Below are positions 9,285-20,200 of a DNA stretch of 64,000 nucleotides, piece by piece; the stretch's first letter is position 1; the number at the start of each line of letters is the position of its first letter. The stretch covers positions 202,509,644 through 202,573,643 of the forward strand of contig OY757011.1 in NCBI GenBank assembly GCA_963580285.1, read 5' to 3'. Position numbers and translations under genes: made by a program. This DNA comes from Lucinisca nassula (Eukaryota > Mollusca > Bivalvia > Lucinida > Lucinidae). A model generated the notes under the pieces. The model searched no databases. It saw only the letters and a program-made list of their open reading frames with translations, and was not told the DNA's origin.

Positions 9285-12200
9285 CTGAAAATGATGGATA
9301 ATCTTTAATTTTCGCTTCCCATTATGCTCACTTAAAAAGGAAAATGTCTGTCTTTTCAAATTCCATATAGACATACCTCACAAAAACACGCCTATATAAT
9401 TTTGACCCCCTCGAACCCCACTTTTATATTGTAAAAATGAGGTTTACAGGGGTAAACCTTATTTGTCATATTTTTAGTCTAAAATATAGATTGTGGGTAC
9501 TCGCTATAATCGCTTCGATGAGGCGGTTCTAACGATTACCCACAATATAGATTGTGGGTACTCGCTATAATTGCCTCGATGAGGCGGTTCTAACGATTAC
9601 CCACAATCTATATTTTGAGCAGAAATTAGAAAAATATCACAAATTTTCATCTTAAAATTTTCATTTTGTTCGGCGATAAAGGTTACAGTGTATTGGTATA
9701 GGCGTGTTTTCGTAATGAATGTTGTTCCGGCCTCTGCAGCTCAGTCGGATGCGCGCATATCTGCTCAATAATACTGATCATGTAATGTCTCCGATTATTC
9801 TCTCCTGCTGATTAAAGAAGTTCTGGCAAAATAATTTACAGTGTACTAGTTAACACTTTCCAGTGTAAACGGACCTTAATTTCTTTCTCTGTAGATAATG
9901 CATTGCATATTGGATTATAACAAATTTCTGACAGAAGTTTCAGGGAGTTGACTCTTGGATTCAAAGACGTTCGTTCAACTGAGCGGCCCTGGGTTCGAAT
10001 CCAACAATAGCATTCCTGTAAAGTTCAGTATTTTAATGAGCATCAGAATCTATGTTTGAACGAGAAAAGATAAAATTATCACAAAGTTTCCCCTGATAAA
10101 GTTAGCTCACTGTATTAAACCCTTCTCCCGCTAACATGACAACCCCCTACTTTTGTTGTGTGACATTCTTGTTTGACATATGGCAAATTTGAATGAATAC
10201 ATTATAACAAGTAATTTGATTGGCTAAATTTCAGAAATGAGTGTTGCTAAGCTCATTTATTCAACAGGACACAATATTTAAGCACACGGGTGTGTTTTCA
10301 AAATGGAGCTCTGCCCGGTGTGATTTTATTATGATAACACGACGGGACCCAGCCGGATAGTCTGATTTAAATAGGCAAGAGTGGATTTCGGCGAATTTGT
10401 TTTTATGCTAAAAAAAACAAGATTATAATATGTACTTTATCACCGCTGCAATAAACGTTATACTGAGAACCAACAATCTATATTTGCCTTTAAAATAACA
10501 ATATCAATGTATGACTATACGAGTCGGGCCACTTATTCAAAGCATAGTTAACTTGAGCCCCGCCAAGCGAGTTTGTGTCTTCGAGCATTCCGTCATGACA
10601 AATTTTAACTGTGCATGCCCAGCCATTCAGAGGGGCCAGAGATATGGCTTTCTGTCTGAAGGTTGCTCTTGATTCACTGCTTGTATGAGCGAGCAGCGAA
10701 GGTTCTGGCGAGACTGCGCGGATGCGCAGGCTCGCCTGAACCTTCGCTGCTCGCCTAGGCGATAAGTACCAAAATCGCTTGACGGGGCCCACTTAACAAG
10801 CTCGTTAATGGTCAAAATGTCCACTGTTCTGGCATGTACAATATAACGATTAGAATAATTATTGCTGAAAAAAATGTGAGCAGCTTTAAATGCAAAAGCT
10901 GCTCATATTTTGTCTCAGTAAAAATATATGTATATTTGCGATAACCAATGATTAACGTTTTAACAATATGTAAACTAACGACATCGTTTGTTTGGAACAA
11001 CTGGCCCCTGGTGTCAGTTATCGCAGAGCTCAACTCATAACTACATGTAAGGCCTTCTTCATCCCAAAATGTTGTCATTTTCTTATTTCTGCATGGAAAC
11101 GTATGCTGTTGGTACTCATTAGAAGCGCCTCGACAAGGCGCTTCCAATGGGTATCACAACGTATGTTTTTGTGCAGAAATAAGCAAAATAAATTGTGGAT
11201 GCCCCCTTTTATCTGGGGCTTTGTCATGTGTCACAACAGGAATGGCAATGGCGAGGTTGGCATAAGCGTAGGTTCGGTTGAGTCTTTGCTGCTTGTCTAT
11301 ACGATAAGTCCGATTTTTGTTTCTCCTGATCTGACGACAATAAAGAAAATACTACCCAGAACAAAGAGATAATCATGCATGTGGGTAAATATAGTAAAAT
11401 TCCTATGTTGAGGCCTCTTTTTAGACTGTTCAAAAGTAGTCTTTAACGCAACTGTTGAACAGTCCTAAAGATGGTCCCTCTTTCAAGAGGTCACTAGGTG
11501 TATAATACACCAAGGCAGAATACCTAAAATGTTGCAAATATGCTTTTAAAAGCAGAATTAGGAGCAATTTTGCTGGTCTTAATAGAGGAATTTCACTGAA
11601 AAATGTAGGTTGTGTTCGGGATAATTAGTAAACGTGTCCACCCTAATGCTGATAATGAAAACTCACCCAACAGGAGTCCGTATTATTTCTGGCGGCACAC
11701 AAAACCGAGTCCTGAATAGACACGCTGCTCTTTGCTTCATGCCCCTCCGGCAGCGAGTCGTAAGCCTCAGCACATACAGCCTGGTCAAGGATATATAGTT
11801 CAGCATGGTTTGGAAGTTCCACTCCTTTACCGTTCTCTGATGAAGATAAAGAAAACAAGAACATTTTCAAACTATAGCTCATTTTACTTCTTTGTAGGTG
11901 ATTCACTATCAAACTGTATTAACTTGAAATCCGTTGTTGTACATGATGACTTTAATTAGGAAAACACGCCTATACAAATACATTGTAACCTTTATCGCCG
12001 AAAAAAATGAAAATTTTAAGATGAAAAATTGTGATATTTTTCTTATTTCTGCTCAAAATGTACTCGGACTGTGGGTACTCGTTAGAACCGCCTTATCGAG
12101 GTCGAGGCGGTACTAACGAGTACCCACAATCTATATTTTAGATCAGAAATAAGAAAAGTAAGGTTTACCCCTGCAAATCCCAGTTTTACTATATAAACGT

Positions 12201-15200
12201 GGGGTTCGAGGGGGGCAAAATTATATAGGCGTGTTTTCGTGATGAATTGCATAATTATGTTTTCTTGGTGATCTTTGCAAATAGTGAAAAAATGGTATTT
12301 TGGTGAGGCCACAACCAAAACTTTGAGCGATCTCAATACACGAAAGAAAGTTAAATGATATCATAGAAAAGCACAAAGAAAATTAAAACAACGTTTCCGC
12401 CATCAGTACAAACCTAACACAAATGAGTAATACGACAGAAAACATGCGTAATGCGACGAAACACTCACTCTGGAAGCCTGTAACAAGTCATTTGGGCAGC
12501 GACACCTACAGGCTTTCAATATGTGAACACGATCCTTGTATTCCCCAATTTAAATCGAGAAAAGGTTGGGCAAAGTTCAAAAAGCATAGATTTTTGGTGC
12601 CCGTCAGAACCGCCCCATTCGAATACCAAAACCTGCCTACCACAAACAAAATAATTATATATAAACCACGACGAAGACACTACTAGAGATTAATGTCCAG
12701 CCTGCTGTTAAGATGCAAAGTTGGTTGACGATTTTGAAAGCAACATAAGATGAAGTGAGGAATTGTTCGTTGAGACGCAACATGGCCAAATGTGTCCATT
12801 AGTATTTACTCAGTGAAGGCTCATATCAACCTGTGTAGCCATCCAGTAAAAAAAATCCAGGTTTTGCGCGAAGAATTAAATCTTCAACGAAGACTCAGAT
12901 CATTGATAATGCCCATCCACATATATGCAGATGCGTATGTTGATCAGAGTATTCCATAGGTGCAACTTATCATGGCTATCTTACATGTGTACATACCCAC
13001 TTTCATGTATCCCCAGCCTGCCGTCACACAGGCGGTGCCTGCTGGCACCACATAGTTAGGAGCTAAACATATTGTGTTGACGTAGTCTGAGAGGGCTGCG
13101 GGCGTGGCCAGCTTCACAAGGGAGATGTCCCATAGGATCTCGTGATCGTCGTCAAGAATAAAGTCTGGGTGCTTGATGATTCTGTCTATTGCCAGTACTT
13201 GTTCTGTTCCGTCTGGATTTGCTTGGTTGTGTTCGCCGAGTACCACTCTCCAGTTCTGAACGTCAGCCAGACCTTGGCCTAGAATTTCCCTAAGAACGTT
13301 TAAACTGTATTAGCTGCACGTACACAACATTACGGTAACACACCCGTGCGAAATAGTGAATTTTTTCACATCTCCAAAATGGCTACTTTTCTGATGAAAA
13401 TCCGCAATATGTTGATTATGTATACCGTAAACATAGGCTGCGGGTGCTCGTTAGAACCGCCTCATTGAGGCGGTTCTAACGAGTACCCACAACCTTGTCT
13501 TTGAGCAGAAATAAGAAAAATAATGTCTACCCCCATAAACCCCATTTTCTCTATATAAAGTGGGGTTTAAGGGGGTGTTCAATTCACGGACTTGTTTTCA
13601 TGATGATTTGGGGCCTACAGAGCAGGTTTTATACCGACAACAAAGGAAAGAACTCCAAATGACAGGTTATGCACATTTTCTATCAAAGGAAAAAGTTATA
13701 GAATATACAGTATTAACCCTTAAAACGGAAAGTTCATTTCGTCTTTTGCATCCTCTTCTAAACAGTCAAAACTAGTTTTTAATACGGGCAAAGCGTGTGG
13801 ACCCTGAACAGGGGAATTGTCTGATCTAGGTCAACAATGTTTGCAACAATGGCATTTAAAGCACCAGTCGACAACAAAGTGATGTGATTGACGTCTTAGA
13901 AATTAATGTACAGTGAAATTCCACTATTAAGACCACCGAAAATTAGGACTTATTCTGTTATAAAAGCCTATTTTGAAGGGCAAACTTAATTTTTCTTTGT
14001 GTTTTCTTGCCTACAGTGTCCTCTGGTCAGGGACCACCTTTGTCCCAACAGTGGTCTTATTATAGGAATTTTATTGGATAACCCTAAATATTTTGACAGT
14101 CAATCCGACTACCATAAATATTTCAAATGTCAGCAGATACATGACCATGTATTCAATGACAGTGTCAACCCCATCATACAGAGTATACAGAAAAGTGCAG
14201 AAAAGTGGGGCTTACAGGTGTACATTTCACTTTTTCCGCTCGAAAACTCTTACCGTTGGTACTCTTTAGAAATGCTTCAAAAGCAGTTCTAACAAGCACC
14301 ACCAGTCTATGTATAGATTAGAAAATAAAAAATAAACCATCATTAATTTCGCCCAGAAAAACAAACGTTCAAGAACAGTGGCCCAAGTTGAAATCGGGTT
14401 ATAGAAGAGAAAGGCAAAATCTGCTTGTTGTAAGTCTGTGGATTTCTATCATATGAAAGTTTGTATTTTATAAGTTTAGGTCTTTGAGAATGGAATACCG
14501 CGAATATCTCGCATGTTAAGAGAGACAGGGACATCATAATCAAACATGTTTTGAAAAATACACAACTTCCTATGAAGAGTTATAATAAAACAAGATCTCG
14601 AAGATCTAGTTATATCAAACGACATTTTTGTTTCCAAATTTGTTTGCGTTTGCACTTTGTATTCAACGAATCTTAAAAGTTACTGTATTTTAAATGGCAT
14701 CAAATCGAACCACCGCGCCAACAGAATGCGTATGTATAACACGGACATTGAACCCCCAAAGTCACAAGGCCCAGGCAATTTTCACCCAAATCTGCTTGAA
14801 GAAACGGCTAAGGAACGGCAAAAAGCCTATTTGGTTATTTTTCCAATCATCAATAAATGAAGGATTAATATCGGACATATGGGCCCCGTCAAGCGATTTT
14901 GGTACTTATCGCCTATGCGAGCAGCGAAGGTTCAGGCGAGCCTGCGCAGTCTCACCAGAACCTTCGCTGCTCGCTCAGAAAAGCAGTGAATCAAGAGGAA
15001 CCTTCAGACAGAAAGCCATATCCCTGGCCCCTCTGAATGGCTGGGCATGCGCAGTTAAAATTTGTCATGACGGAATGCTCGAAGACACAAATTCGCTTGG
15101 CGGGGCTCATATGGTAAAAGCAAATGTAACGGCTATATTCCAAAAGGGGGATAGGAAAAGAGCTCCATATTACAGGCTTAAGTGCCAGAACATTTGCTTG

Positions 15201-18200
15201 AAAAATTCGTTGGGAATTATGTAGTTGGTCATATGGCCAGAAATGATGTATTTACTGATGCTCAGCATGGATTTCGTGTAACACGATTGTGTTTAACTCA
15301 ACCCATTGAGTTCATAGACGACTCTACAGAAGCAATAGACAATGGTCATGAAATTGATGTAATTCACTTAGACTTTTTGTAAATAAGTTCTGAATGGTCA
15401 GATCCTTTGGAAGCAAAGAACACAACAAATAAATGAAAATAGCAGACTCGGTGTTACCGGCCACGATAGCTCAGTGGTAGAGCGTCCGCTTCGGGAATGG
15501 GAGGTTGCGGGTTCGACCCCCGGCCGCGCCATACCAAAGGCGTGAAAAATGGTACTAGGCGCTCCCTTGGCTGACGCTCCCATTATCAGGGGTAGTCCAA
15601 GGAAGATAAATGAAGGCAGGTAAGTATTTGTTACAGGATACTTTGTTTGTCGCAATAAAAGCTCTACAGAGCTAATGTTACTTTTTTCGGATATGCGACG
15701 TTAAATAAAGCTTCTTTATATTTTATCTTTTATCTTTGTTGAGTCTGTTCATGACCAGGACTGAAATGTTCAACACCGGCCACGCCCTCTTAAGCAGAAG
15801 TCTATTTTCAAAACGATTCTAAATGCACCCAATAATCGCTATAATCCCAAAGGACCAGAAAATATAATCTGCACTGTGATGATGTACAGGGACACCCGGT
15901 CCCGCCCATCGGGGATTGAAGAAATACAAGGGCTGCAAGATGCTTCCACGCAGAGCTATAACCGCCCGCACACGTGTACTGGTAAACCGCTTAGAGGATC
16001 TAATGTTCTAGAAAGGGTTATCCTTTGGAAGCAAAGCGGTGCGAGTCGAACCGACAATGTCTATAAACATATTGGTTTCATTGGGCGACAGTGATTGAGA
16101 TTTCTTTTCATCTCTAAGTCAGGTAAAAGTCCCACAAAATGGGAAGCAACGTCTCCAAAATGACTTGTACAGTGTTGACGGGGACGATAAACCTCAAATC
16201 AAACTAACAAACAAACGGGGATACTATTTCCGGCTGCCACACGGCCTCCGACAAAGTGCCTTATCGAAGGCTTTTACAGAAAATGGTTCACTAGCGTATC
16301 AAAGGAAACATCTTAAATTTGGCGACAGAATATCTATCAGAGAGAAGACAAAGGATCATTGTGAGCGGCTCAGCATCAGAATGGATCAAGGCAATGCCCT
16401 GAGCCCATTTTATTTCTTATCTATACACATATGATATAAACCCCCTTCCGGTTGCAGTAGATGGTCTTATGGAACTATTTGCGGAAGATGCTAAATTGTA
16501 ATCTGCCTAGGAAAACAACCAACTAATCCTTGCTCCCAAGAATAAAATAGAAGTGCAATTGACAAATTGACCTCACACATCCCTTCCAAGACACGAAAGG
16601 GAAAGACACAACCAACATAAAACAACTTCATCATCAAGAAAACGTCACAAGCGGAAAGCCAAATGGACAGTTACTTTCCAACAAAATGGCCAAACGGCTA
16701 TTCAATATAAAAAGATATTAGCAATTCATACATGCAAAGACGTACTATAATAATAATAAACCACATCACAAGAACCGCCTTGGAACGGTCAGTAAAACTC
16801 TTTTCAATGTGGTGCTTAAATCGAGTTACGTGGTCACAATGCTCACCCTTGGTTCTCTCTTGGAAAGTTACAATAGGAGAAAAGGTGCAAGACTGGCAAA
16901 TACTGTATAACATCTTGAAATGCCACTAGCTTTATATTGGAAAACATGAAACCAACACTCGGTACGAAATAACATCTGATTATAGTAAAATAAATATTGC
17001 TTGTGTCAAGTCAGAGAAGGGCTTCGGGGTCACAGTGGATAGTCAACTTAAATTAAGAGCACACTTTAAAGTTGCTACAGCCTATCGGAGTCTAGCAATG
17101 ATCTTCCAGACTTTCAGTTTTCGTGACATAGTTATGTAAATCTATGGTAAGGCCACATTCATACTAAGCATCACCTGGTCTACCCATTGTAATAAGATAA
17201 AATAGCCATTGAAAACGTGCAGAGAAGAGGAGCATGCTTGTAAAAGCACTACAAGGATTAACATACAATAATAGACAAAGGGTCTTCGGCCTTTCCCCTT
17301 TGTAATACAGACTAATAAAGCTGACTTAATTCAGATGTAAAGGATCCTGCTTGGTATGCATGACGTGGATAATGTGAACAAGGAGAAACTGTTTACACTG
17401 GCAACTTATACAAATACAAGTGTGTGTGTGTGGGGGGGGGGGGGGGGCATCCAGTTAAGATATTCGAACTCAGAGCTAGAATGAATGTTAGAAAGAACTG
17501 TTTCACATATCGGATTGTCGACGATTGGAATACCTCACGGGATCCAGTAAGTCCATGTGAGATTGAGATTTTGTTTGTTTCATGCCCCAAACCCCTCCCA
17601 AAATTCTTTTTTTACTTTCGCCGCGAACAAGTATTATGGGTGCGCGTGAGAACCGCCTCATCATACCTCCAATCTATGTAAGGGCGAGGATTGTAGCCGT
17701 GTAAACCCAATGGAATTCGTTTCACTGACTGTTCCAAGGCAGTTCTTCTGTTGCGGTTTATTTTGTTATGGCTTGTCTTTGAGTGTGTATACCGCTTATA
17801 CTATTTTGTTTTGGCCATTTTGTGGGACAGTAGCTGTCCTTTTGGCTTTCCGCTATTGATGTTTCCATTAGGGTCTAGTTGTTTCATGTTTGTGTTTCTC
17901 ACCCTTTGGTGTCTCTGATGGGAGCTGTGGGTTAACTGTATCGATTCCTGATCATTGCCTTCACTTCTATTTTCTACTATAAATACCTCTGTAAAAAGGT
18001 ATATGATACATGCGAACTGCCTTGTGGTATAGGATGGTTCTTACACCGACGCGGAAAAGTGTTGGCTTGTCACACCGGTGGTCCGTGTTCGATCCATGGC
18101 CCGATAAAAGGGGATCTGGATTTTATAACGTTCTCAATGAAAGACAGTGTACACCAGATTATGGAGGTTTGTTGGAGACATATATCAGCCTGCCACCATG

Positions 18201-18459
18201 GTCTTACTAAGTATCAAGTTCAACAAAAGATAGATAACTTACTCAAAACAATGAGCGGCAGTCAGTACCCATTCTGGGTCAATTAAAGATGCGCCGCAGA
18301 GATGATGAAGACCAGACTCCTCTGTGAAGCTATGTTCTCTCAGAAAATGTAAAGAGACTAACCAAGGCCATTCCCCCGGAACTGTGGGTAGACCGCCAAT
18401 TACACGTTTATAACGCTGGTTGCCTGGTAACCGGGTTTTGCCACAGGTATCCAAGGATT
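9093..18459 (-). CDS. Trypsin-like serine protease gene (S1 family), four visible exons, 5' end missing
   Basis: Joined minus-strand exons 18459-18243, 13289-12997, 11836-11667 and 9284-9093 give about 289 residues. All introns are GT-AG and the phases match (2, 1, 0). The chain holds a propeptide Cys (DTCGK), a tryptic activation site KR|VIGG, catalytic His in LTAAHC, Asp in WDISLVKL and Ser in GDSGGP. Asp189 (in TDSC), Gly216 and Gly226 predict cleavage after Arg or Lys. Cysteines fit the disulfides 1-122, 42-58, 136-201, 168-182 and 191-220. The propeptide Cys means the light chain stays tethered after activation. By family knowledge it is a secreted or membrane-tethered zymogen. The first exon enters in phase 1 with no Met, so the signal peptide or further domains lie upstream and were not found. 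No frame breaks are seen, so it looks functional. Confidence 0.9.
9378..9718. mobile_element. F1 hairpin element with duplicated centre (last protease intron)
   Basis: The tips are acaaaaacacgcctata and ggcgtgttttcgtaatga. The central stem is present twice in tandem (gattgtgggtactcgctata at about 9490 and 9558), making this copy ~60 bp longer than its relatives. Confidence 0.85.
9722..10010 (+). other. Scattered tRNA-like promoter remnants
   Basis: A box-like ctgcagctcagtcggatgcg lies at 9735 and B box-like cctgggttcgaatcc at 9989, about 250 bp apart. They are too far apart for a tRNA. This is probably a split or decayed SINE head. Confidence 0.4.
10011..10550. other. Intron sequence, nothing recognised
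   Basis: AT-rich intron sequence between repeats. No open frame or known family was seen. Confidence 0.5.
10555..10790. mobile_element. GCCCC-fold element with 4-bp target duplication
   Basis: 236 bp. The termini gagccccgccaagcgaattt and (inverted) gggccccgtcaagcgatttt form imperfect ~20-bp inverted repeats. An internal hairpin is built on gcgagcagcgaaggttc. It is flanked by actt at 10551-10554 and 10791-10794. Confidence 0.87.
11075..11195. repeat. Isolated F-type hairpin core
   Basis: The text cttatttctgcatggaaacg through gaagcgcctcgacaaggcgc and back is the central palindrome of F1/F2 without recognisable outer parts. Confidence 0.7.
11392..11600. mobile_element. Mariner-like MITE, diverged copy
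   Basis: It is the reverse orientation of 6679-6892. It begins tagtaaaattcctatgttga and ends cttaatagaggaatttcact, with the gttcaaaagtagtcttta inner stem retained. It lies 67 bp from the exon at 11667-11836. Confidence 0.7.
11667..11836 (-). CDS. Protease exon with Cys168, Cys182 and Asp189
   Basis: The acceptor is cttcatcag|AGAAC and the donor is TGTTGG|gtgagt, phase 0. It encodes [14 protein letters not shown], the Cys168 segment AVCAEAY, a longer than usual Asp/Ser/Glu-rich loop, and [13 protein letters not shown]. The D of TDSC sits six residues before the catalytic Ser, the trypsin specificity position. Joining to the next exon gives DSCW-GDSGGP, exactly the family spacing. Confidence 0.9.
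11955..12246. mobile_element. F1 hairpin element in protease intron
   Basis: Complete copy: attaggaaaacacgcctata at the left, tataggcgtgttttcgtgat at the right, and a centre of gttagaaccgcc/ggcggtactaac with a few extra loop bases. Confidence 0.87.
12247..12996. other. Intron sequence without recognised repeat
   Basis: A remnant of an F core is possible near 12585-12615 (ggtgcccgtcagaaccgccc). Otherwise nothing is identified before the exon at 12997. Confidence 0.45.
12997..13289 (-). CDS. Protease exon with catalytic Asp
   Basis: The acceptor is cgttcttag|G and the donor is GTGG|gtatgt. One base completes the Glu codon left by the previous exon, giving AAHCFEEILG across the junction. The exon runs through VVLGEHN (a typical post-His strand), WDISLVKL with the charge-relay Asp, NTIC (Cys122) and VTAGWG after Cys136. 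It leaves one base, which joins AG of the next exon as GAG (Glu). A weaker alternative donor (AAA|gtgggt) would give phase 0. The phase-1 choice has the better consensus and restores a normal reading. Confidence 0.9.
13328..13607. mobile_element. F2 hairpin element in protease intron
   Basis: F2 ends differ from F1: cattacggtaacacacccgt on one side, ttcacggacttgttttcatg on the other. The central palindrome (cgttagaaccgcctcattga and inverse) is shared with F1. It starts 38 bp upstream of the catalytic-Asp exon acceptor on the minus strand. Confidence 0.87.
13909..14080. mobile_element. Mariner-like MITE, internally shortened
   Basis: It begins ta|cagtgaaattccactatt and shares gtgtcctctggtcagggacc with 6679-6892. 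The right end (gtcttattataggaatttta) is eroded. Confidence 0.72.
14081..14650. other. Intron sequence, mostly unassigned
   Basis: A degraded F core may be present at 14235-14320 (ctcgaaaactcttaccgttg ... gcagttctaacaagcacc). Nothing else is recognised. Confidence 0.4.
14881..15108. mobile_element. GCCCC-fold element inside the LINE
   Basis: It starts gggccccgtcaagcgatttt and ends ttcgcttggcggggctc. It is flanked by atat at 14877-14880 and 15109-15112. The RT-like reading on either side (ISDIW then KANVTAIF) shows that it interrupts the LINE. Confidence 0.88.
15459..15738 (+). mobile_element. SINE-C, tRNA-derived
   Basis: The head ggccacgatagctcagtggt carries an A box and gcgggttcgaccc a B box at about 15508-15520. 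The anticodon stem and part of the acceptor stem do not pair, so this is not a working tRNA gene. The body ends gcgacgttaaataaagc plus a ttttatc tail. The gacgttaaa end resembles that of SINE-A, hinting at the same LINE partner. Confidence 0.78.
15899..16216 (+). mobile_element. SINE-A copy
   Basis: It runs from cccgcccatcggggattgaa to caaatcaaactaacaaacaa, with one internal insertion (gttctagaaagggttatcct). Target duplications are not clear. Confidence 0.82.
16575..16875 (+). repeat. Module A copy
   Basis: It shares gacagttactttcc, acaaaatggcca and accgccttggaacggtcagt with 30775-31100 and 34350-34640. It interrupts the LINE relic. Confidence 0.7.
17424..17447 (+). repeat. (GT)n/(G)n low-complexity run
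   Basis: A short gtgtgtgtg stretch followed by 16 G, inside the LINE C-terminal segment. Confidence 0.9.
17700..17965 (-). repeat. Module A copy, reverse orientation
   Basis: ttccaaggcagttcttctgt, ggccattttgtgggacagta and tatcgattcctgatcatt are the inverse of module A landmarks. Confidence 0.68.
18243..18459 (-). CDS. Protease exon with activation site and catalytic His
   Basis: The acceptor is ttctattttag at the high-coordinate end and the donor is GA|gtaagt after 18243. The exon encodes the propeptide Cys, the Arg-rich activation site before VIGG, the substrate-binding EWPWLVSL strand and LTAAHC. Between LVSL and the Cys42 motif HLCGASLI there is an extended loop (about 14 residues, rich in Glu, His and Ser), longer than in digestive trypsins. 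In the family this 37-loop region affects substrate choice. It starts with two bases completing a codon from a missing upstream exon. Confidence 0.92.
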
Positions 18460-18587
18460 CTAAAATAGAAAGACAATCACATTACCACATGTACCGTGCC
18501 TAACAAGGCGGTGAAAGATAATCATATATCTACAGTAGTCCAATCCAATAATGTTTCATGTTAAGAAAGAATGCACATTCAATATAT

Positions 18588-18823
18588 GAGCCCGGCCAGG
18601 CGAATTTGTGTCTTCGAGCATTTCGTCATGACAAATTATAACTGCGCATGCCCAGCCATTCAGAGGAGCCAGGGATATGGCTTTCTGTCTGAAGGTTCCT
18701 CTTGATTCACTGCTTGTATGAGCGAGCAGCGAAGGTTCTGGCGAGACTGCGCGGATGCGCAGGCTCGCCTGAACCTTCGCTGCTCGCATAGGCAATAAGT
18801 ACCAAAATCGCTTGACGGGGCCC
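18588..18823. mobile_element. GCCCC-fold element, 129 bp upstream of the His exon
   Basis: It runs from gagcccggccaggcgaattt to gcttgacggggccc with the gcgagcagcgaaggttc stem. The flanks show aatat on both sides but offset by two bases, so the duplication is imprecise here. Confidence 0.84.
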
Positions 18824-18929
18824 AATATTATAATGATTTATGTGTTGCATTCATTAAAGTTTGCTATAAGCAACATAAAGTACTGCATTTATTCGAAATG
18901 GTTTAACTATAACGCACACTTGTTCAGAT

Positions 18930-19225
18930 ACAGTGGCGATAACGTTCGACCTACCCGTTTTTGCGTTTAGGGTCCGTTTTGAAACCGTTGCACAACGTTT
19001 GCGTTTCGACAACGGTTCGAGGGTTTCATATCGTTTTGACCAATCAAAAGTCAAGGCGAATCGTTTCAGACAAACGGTAAATTTGCGCATGCGCTCTGAA
19101 AAGATCAAAACGCTATTGAAAACGCTTTCCCGTTTTGGCCAATAGCATGACCGTTTGAAACCGTTTTATGACTGAGCCAATCGAATTTATGCATTTAGCG
19201 CGCATGCGCAATCGCTTTTGTTTAC
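18930..19225. repeat. Possible MITE with cagtggcgat tip
   Basis: It starts ta|cagtggcgataacgttcg and has many aacg/cgtt and ccaatc motifs. The same tip, inverted (atcgccactgta), ends a similar block at 29540-29806. The other terminus was not identified in either copy. Confidence 0.45.
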
Positions 19226-20200
19226 TTAAATACATGTGTATTTTTATTTACGATTATCTTCAACAGCTTAACATATATATTCACTACAATCGCGTCATTT
19301 AAAATTAAGGTTATATTTAAGCAATAAATGAATATTCTGTAAGTGCATGTATGCCATTGCTTAAGAAATGACATGATCATTGACTTTAAATACGGAGTAC
19401 ATAGAACAATCTTAACTAAACTATACATATATAAAGAACAATCGAGAACGACATGGATAATACCTCAGCTTAATGCATGATAAATTTTCAGACAATACGT
19501 TCATCCTAAAAATCTTTATGGATTTTTTTCTATAAACAAAAGAACCAAAAAAAAAAAAAAAAAGAAAGAAAGAACAACAAACAAATAAGTGTATCGAAGA
19601 TTTGACCCATATATGCCTAGCGGCCCTTTTGTGGGACATTGGCAAATAGTGCAGACCCAGATCAGACGCCACAAAACGCGACGTCTGACCTGGTTCTACA
19701 CTGTTTGCTGAAAGTGCAAACATTGTTGCAAAATGTGTCGCTAATAAAACAAACCTGGCAGCCCAATAATTGGAAATGGACCAATCCAAACTTACTAAGT
19801 GGGAGATTCCATCTTTGTCAAATACGGGTTAAGAAAATGCATTAGCTGAGAAATGTTATTTGTTTGTTTAAATGTTAAGGAAATATTTGTGCCACACTGA
19901 GGCCAAAATTATTAGAATCCCTGTATATTCTGGCAATTACAGATGACCGTATTTCCCAAGACATTAGGGTCATATAATAGTATTGGCGAAATTTGTCACT
20001 GACTACACTTCACTTACGTTGCCATGCAACGCCAGGTAATGTGTTTACACGCGTGTGTAATATCTGCTTTCCGGAAACTGTTATACATTAGTCGATATTT
20101 GTTATATGTTAATTCAGAATTTCTAAATTATTCATCATCACCTCAACAAAAAGTCCGTTAAATAAACACTCCAACATGTCCAACTAGATCCATCATTATC
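19226..20200. other. Spacer with palindromic relic
   Basis: At 19645-19735 a diverged copy of the caaacagtg...cagatcagacgcc palindrome (see 30306, 46998) is present. A 16-bp poly-A follows 19546. The remainder is unassigned. Confidence 0.5.

Larger units (their letters stand above)
14650..17560 (+). pseudogene. LINE (CR1/Jockey type) reverse transcriptase relic
   Basis: Plus-strand fragments in order match a non-LTR RT. They are: a pre-[14 protein letters not shown] segment (14770-14870); [13 protein letters not shown] (15117-15160); DAQHGFR...EIDVIHLDF (15260-15378); [11 protein letters not shown] and [11 protein letters not shown] (16250-16370); [11 protein letters not shown], equivalent to the ADDTKL active-site region with Asp to Glu (16467-16500); then the C-terminal YTSTSV...[16 protein letters not shown] (17405-17530). 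Many stops and frameshifts are present, so it is dead. Three later elements (14881, 15459, 15899) and a module A copy (16575) split it. It is antisense to the protease and lies in its longest intron. Confidence 0.85.

Noticed and set aside
14694..15224. 176-codon plus-strand frame
   Set aside because: A chance fusion of LINE remnant with the GCCCC-fold element (the [13 protein letters not shown] segment is transposon-derived and recurs at 10490, 18556 and 56186).
15459..15530. Functional tRNA gene
   Set aside because: A and B boxes are good, but the anticodon stem and half of the acceptor stem do not pair, and it is fused to a SINE body and tail.
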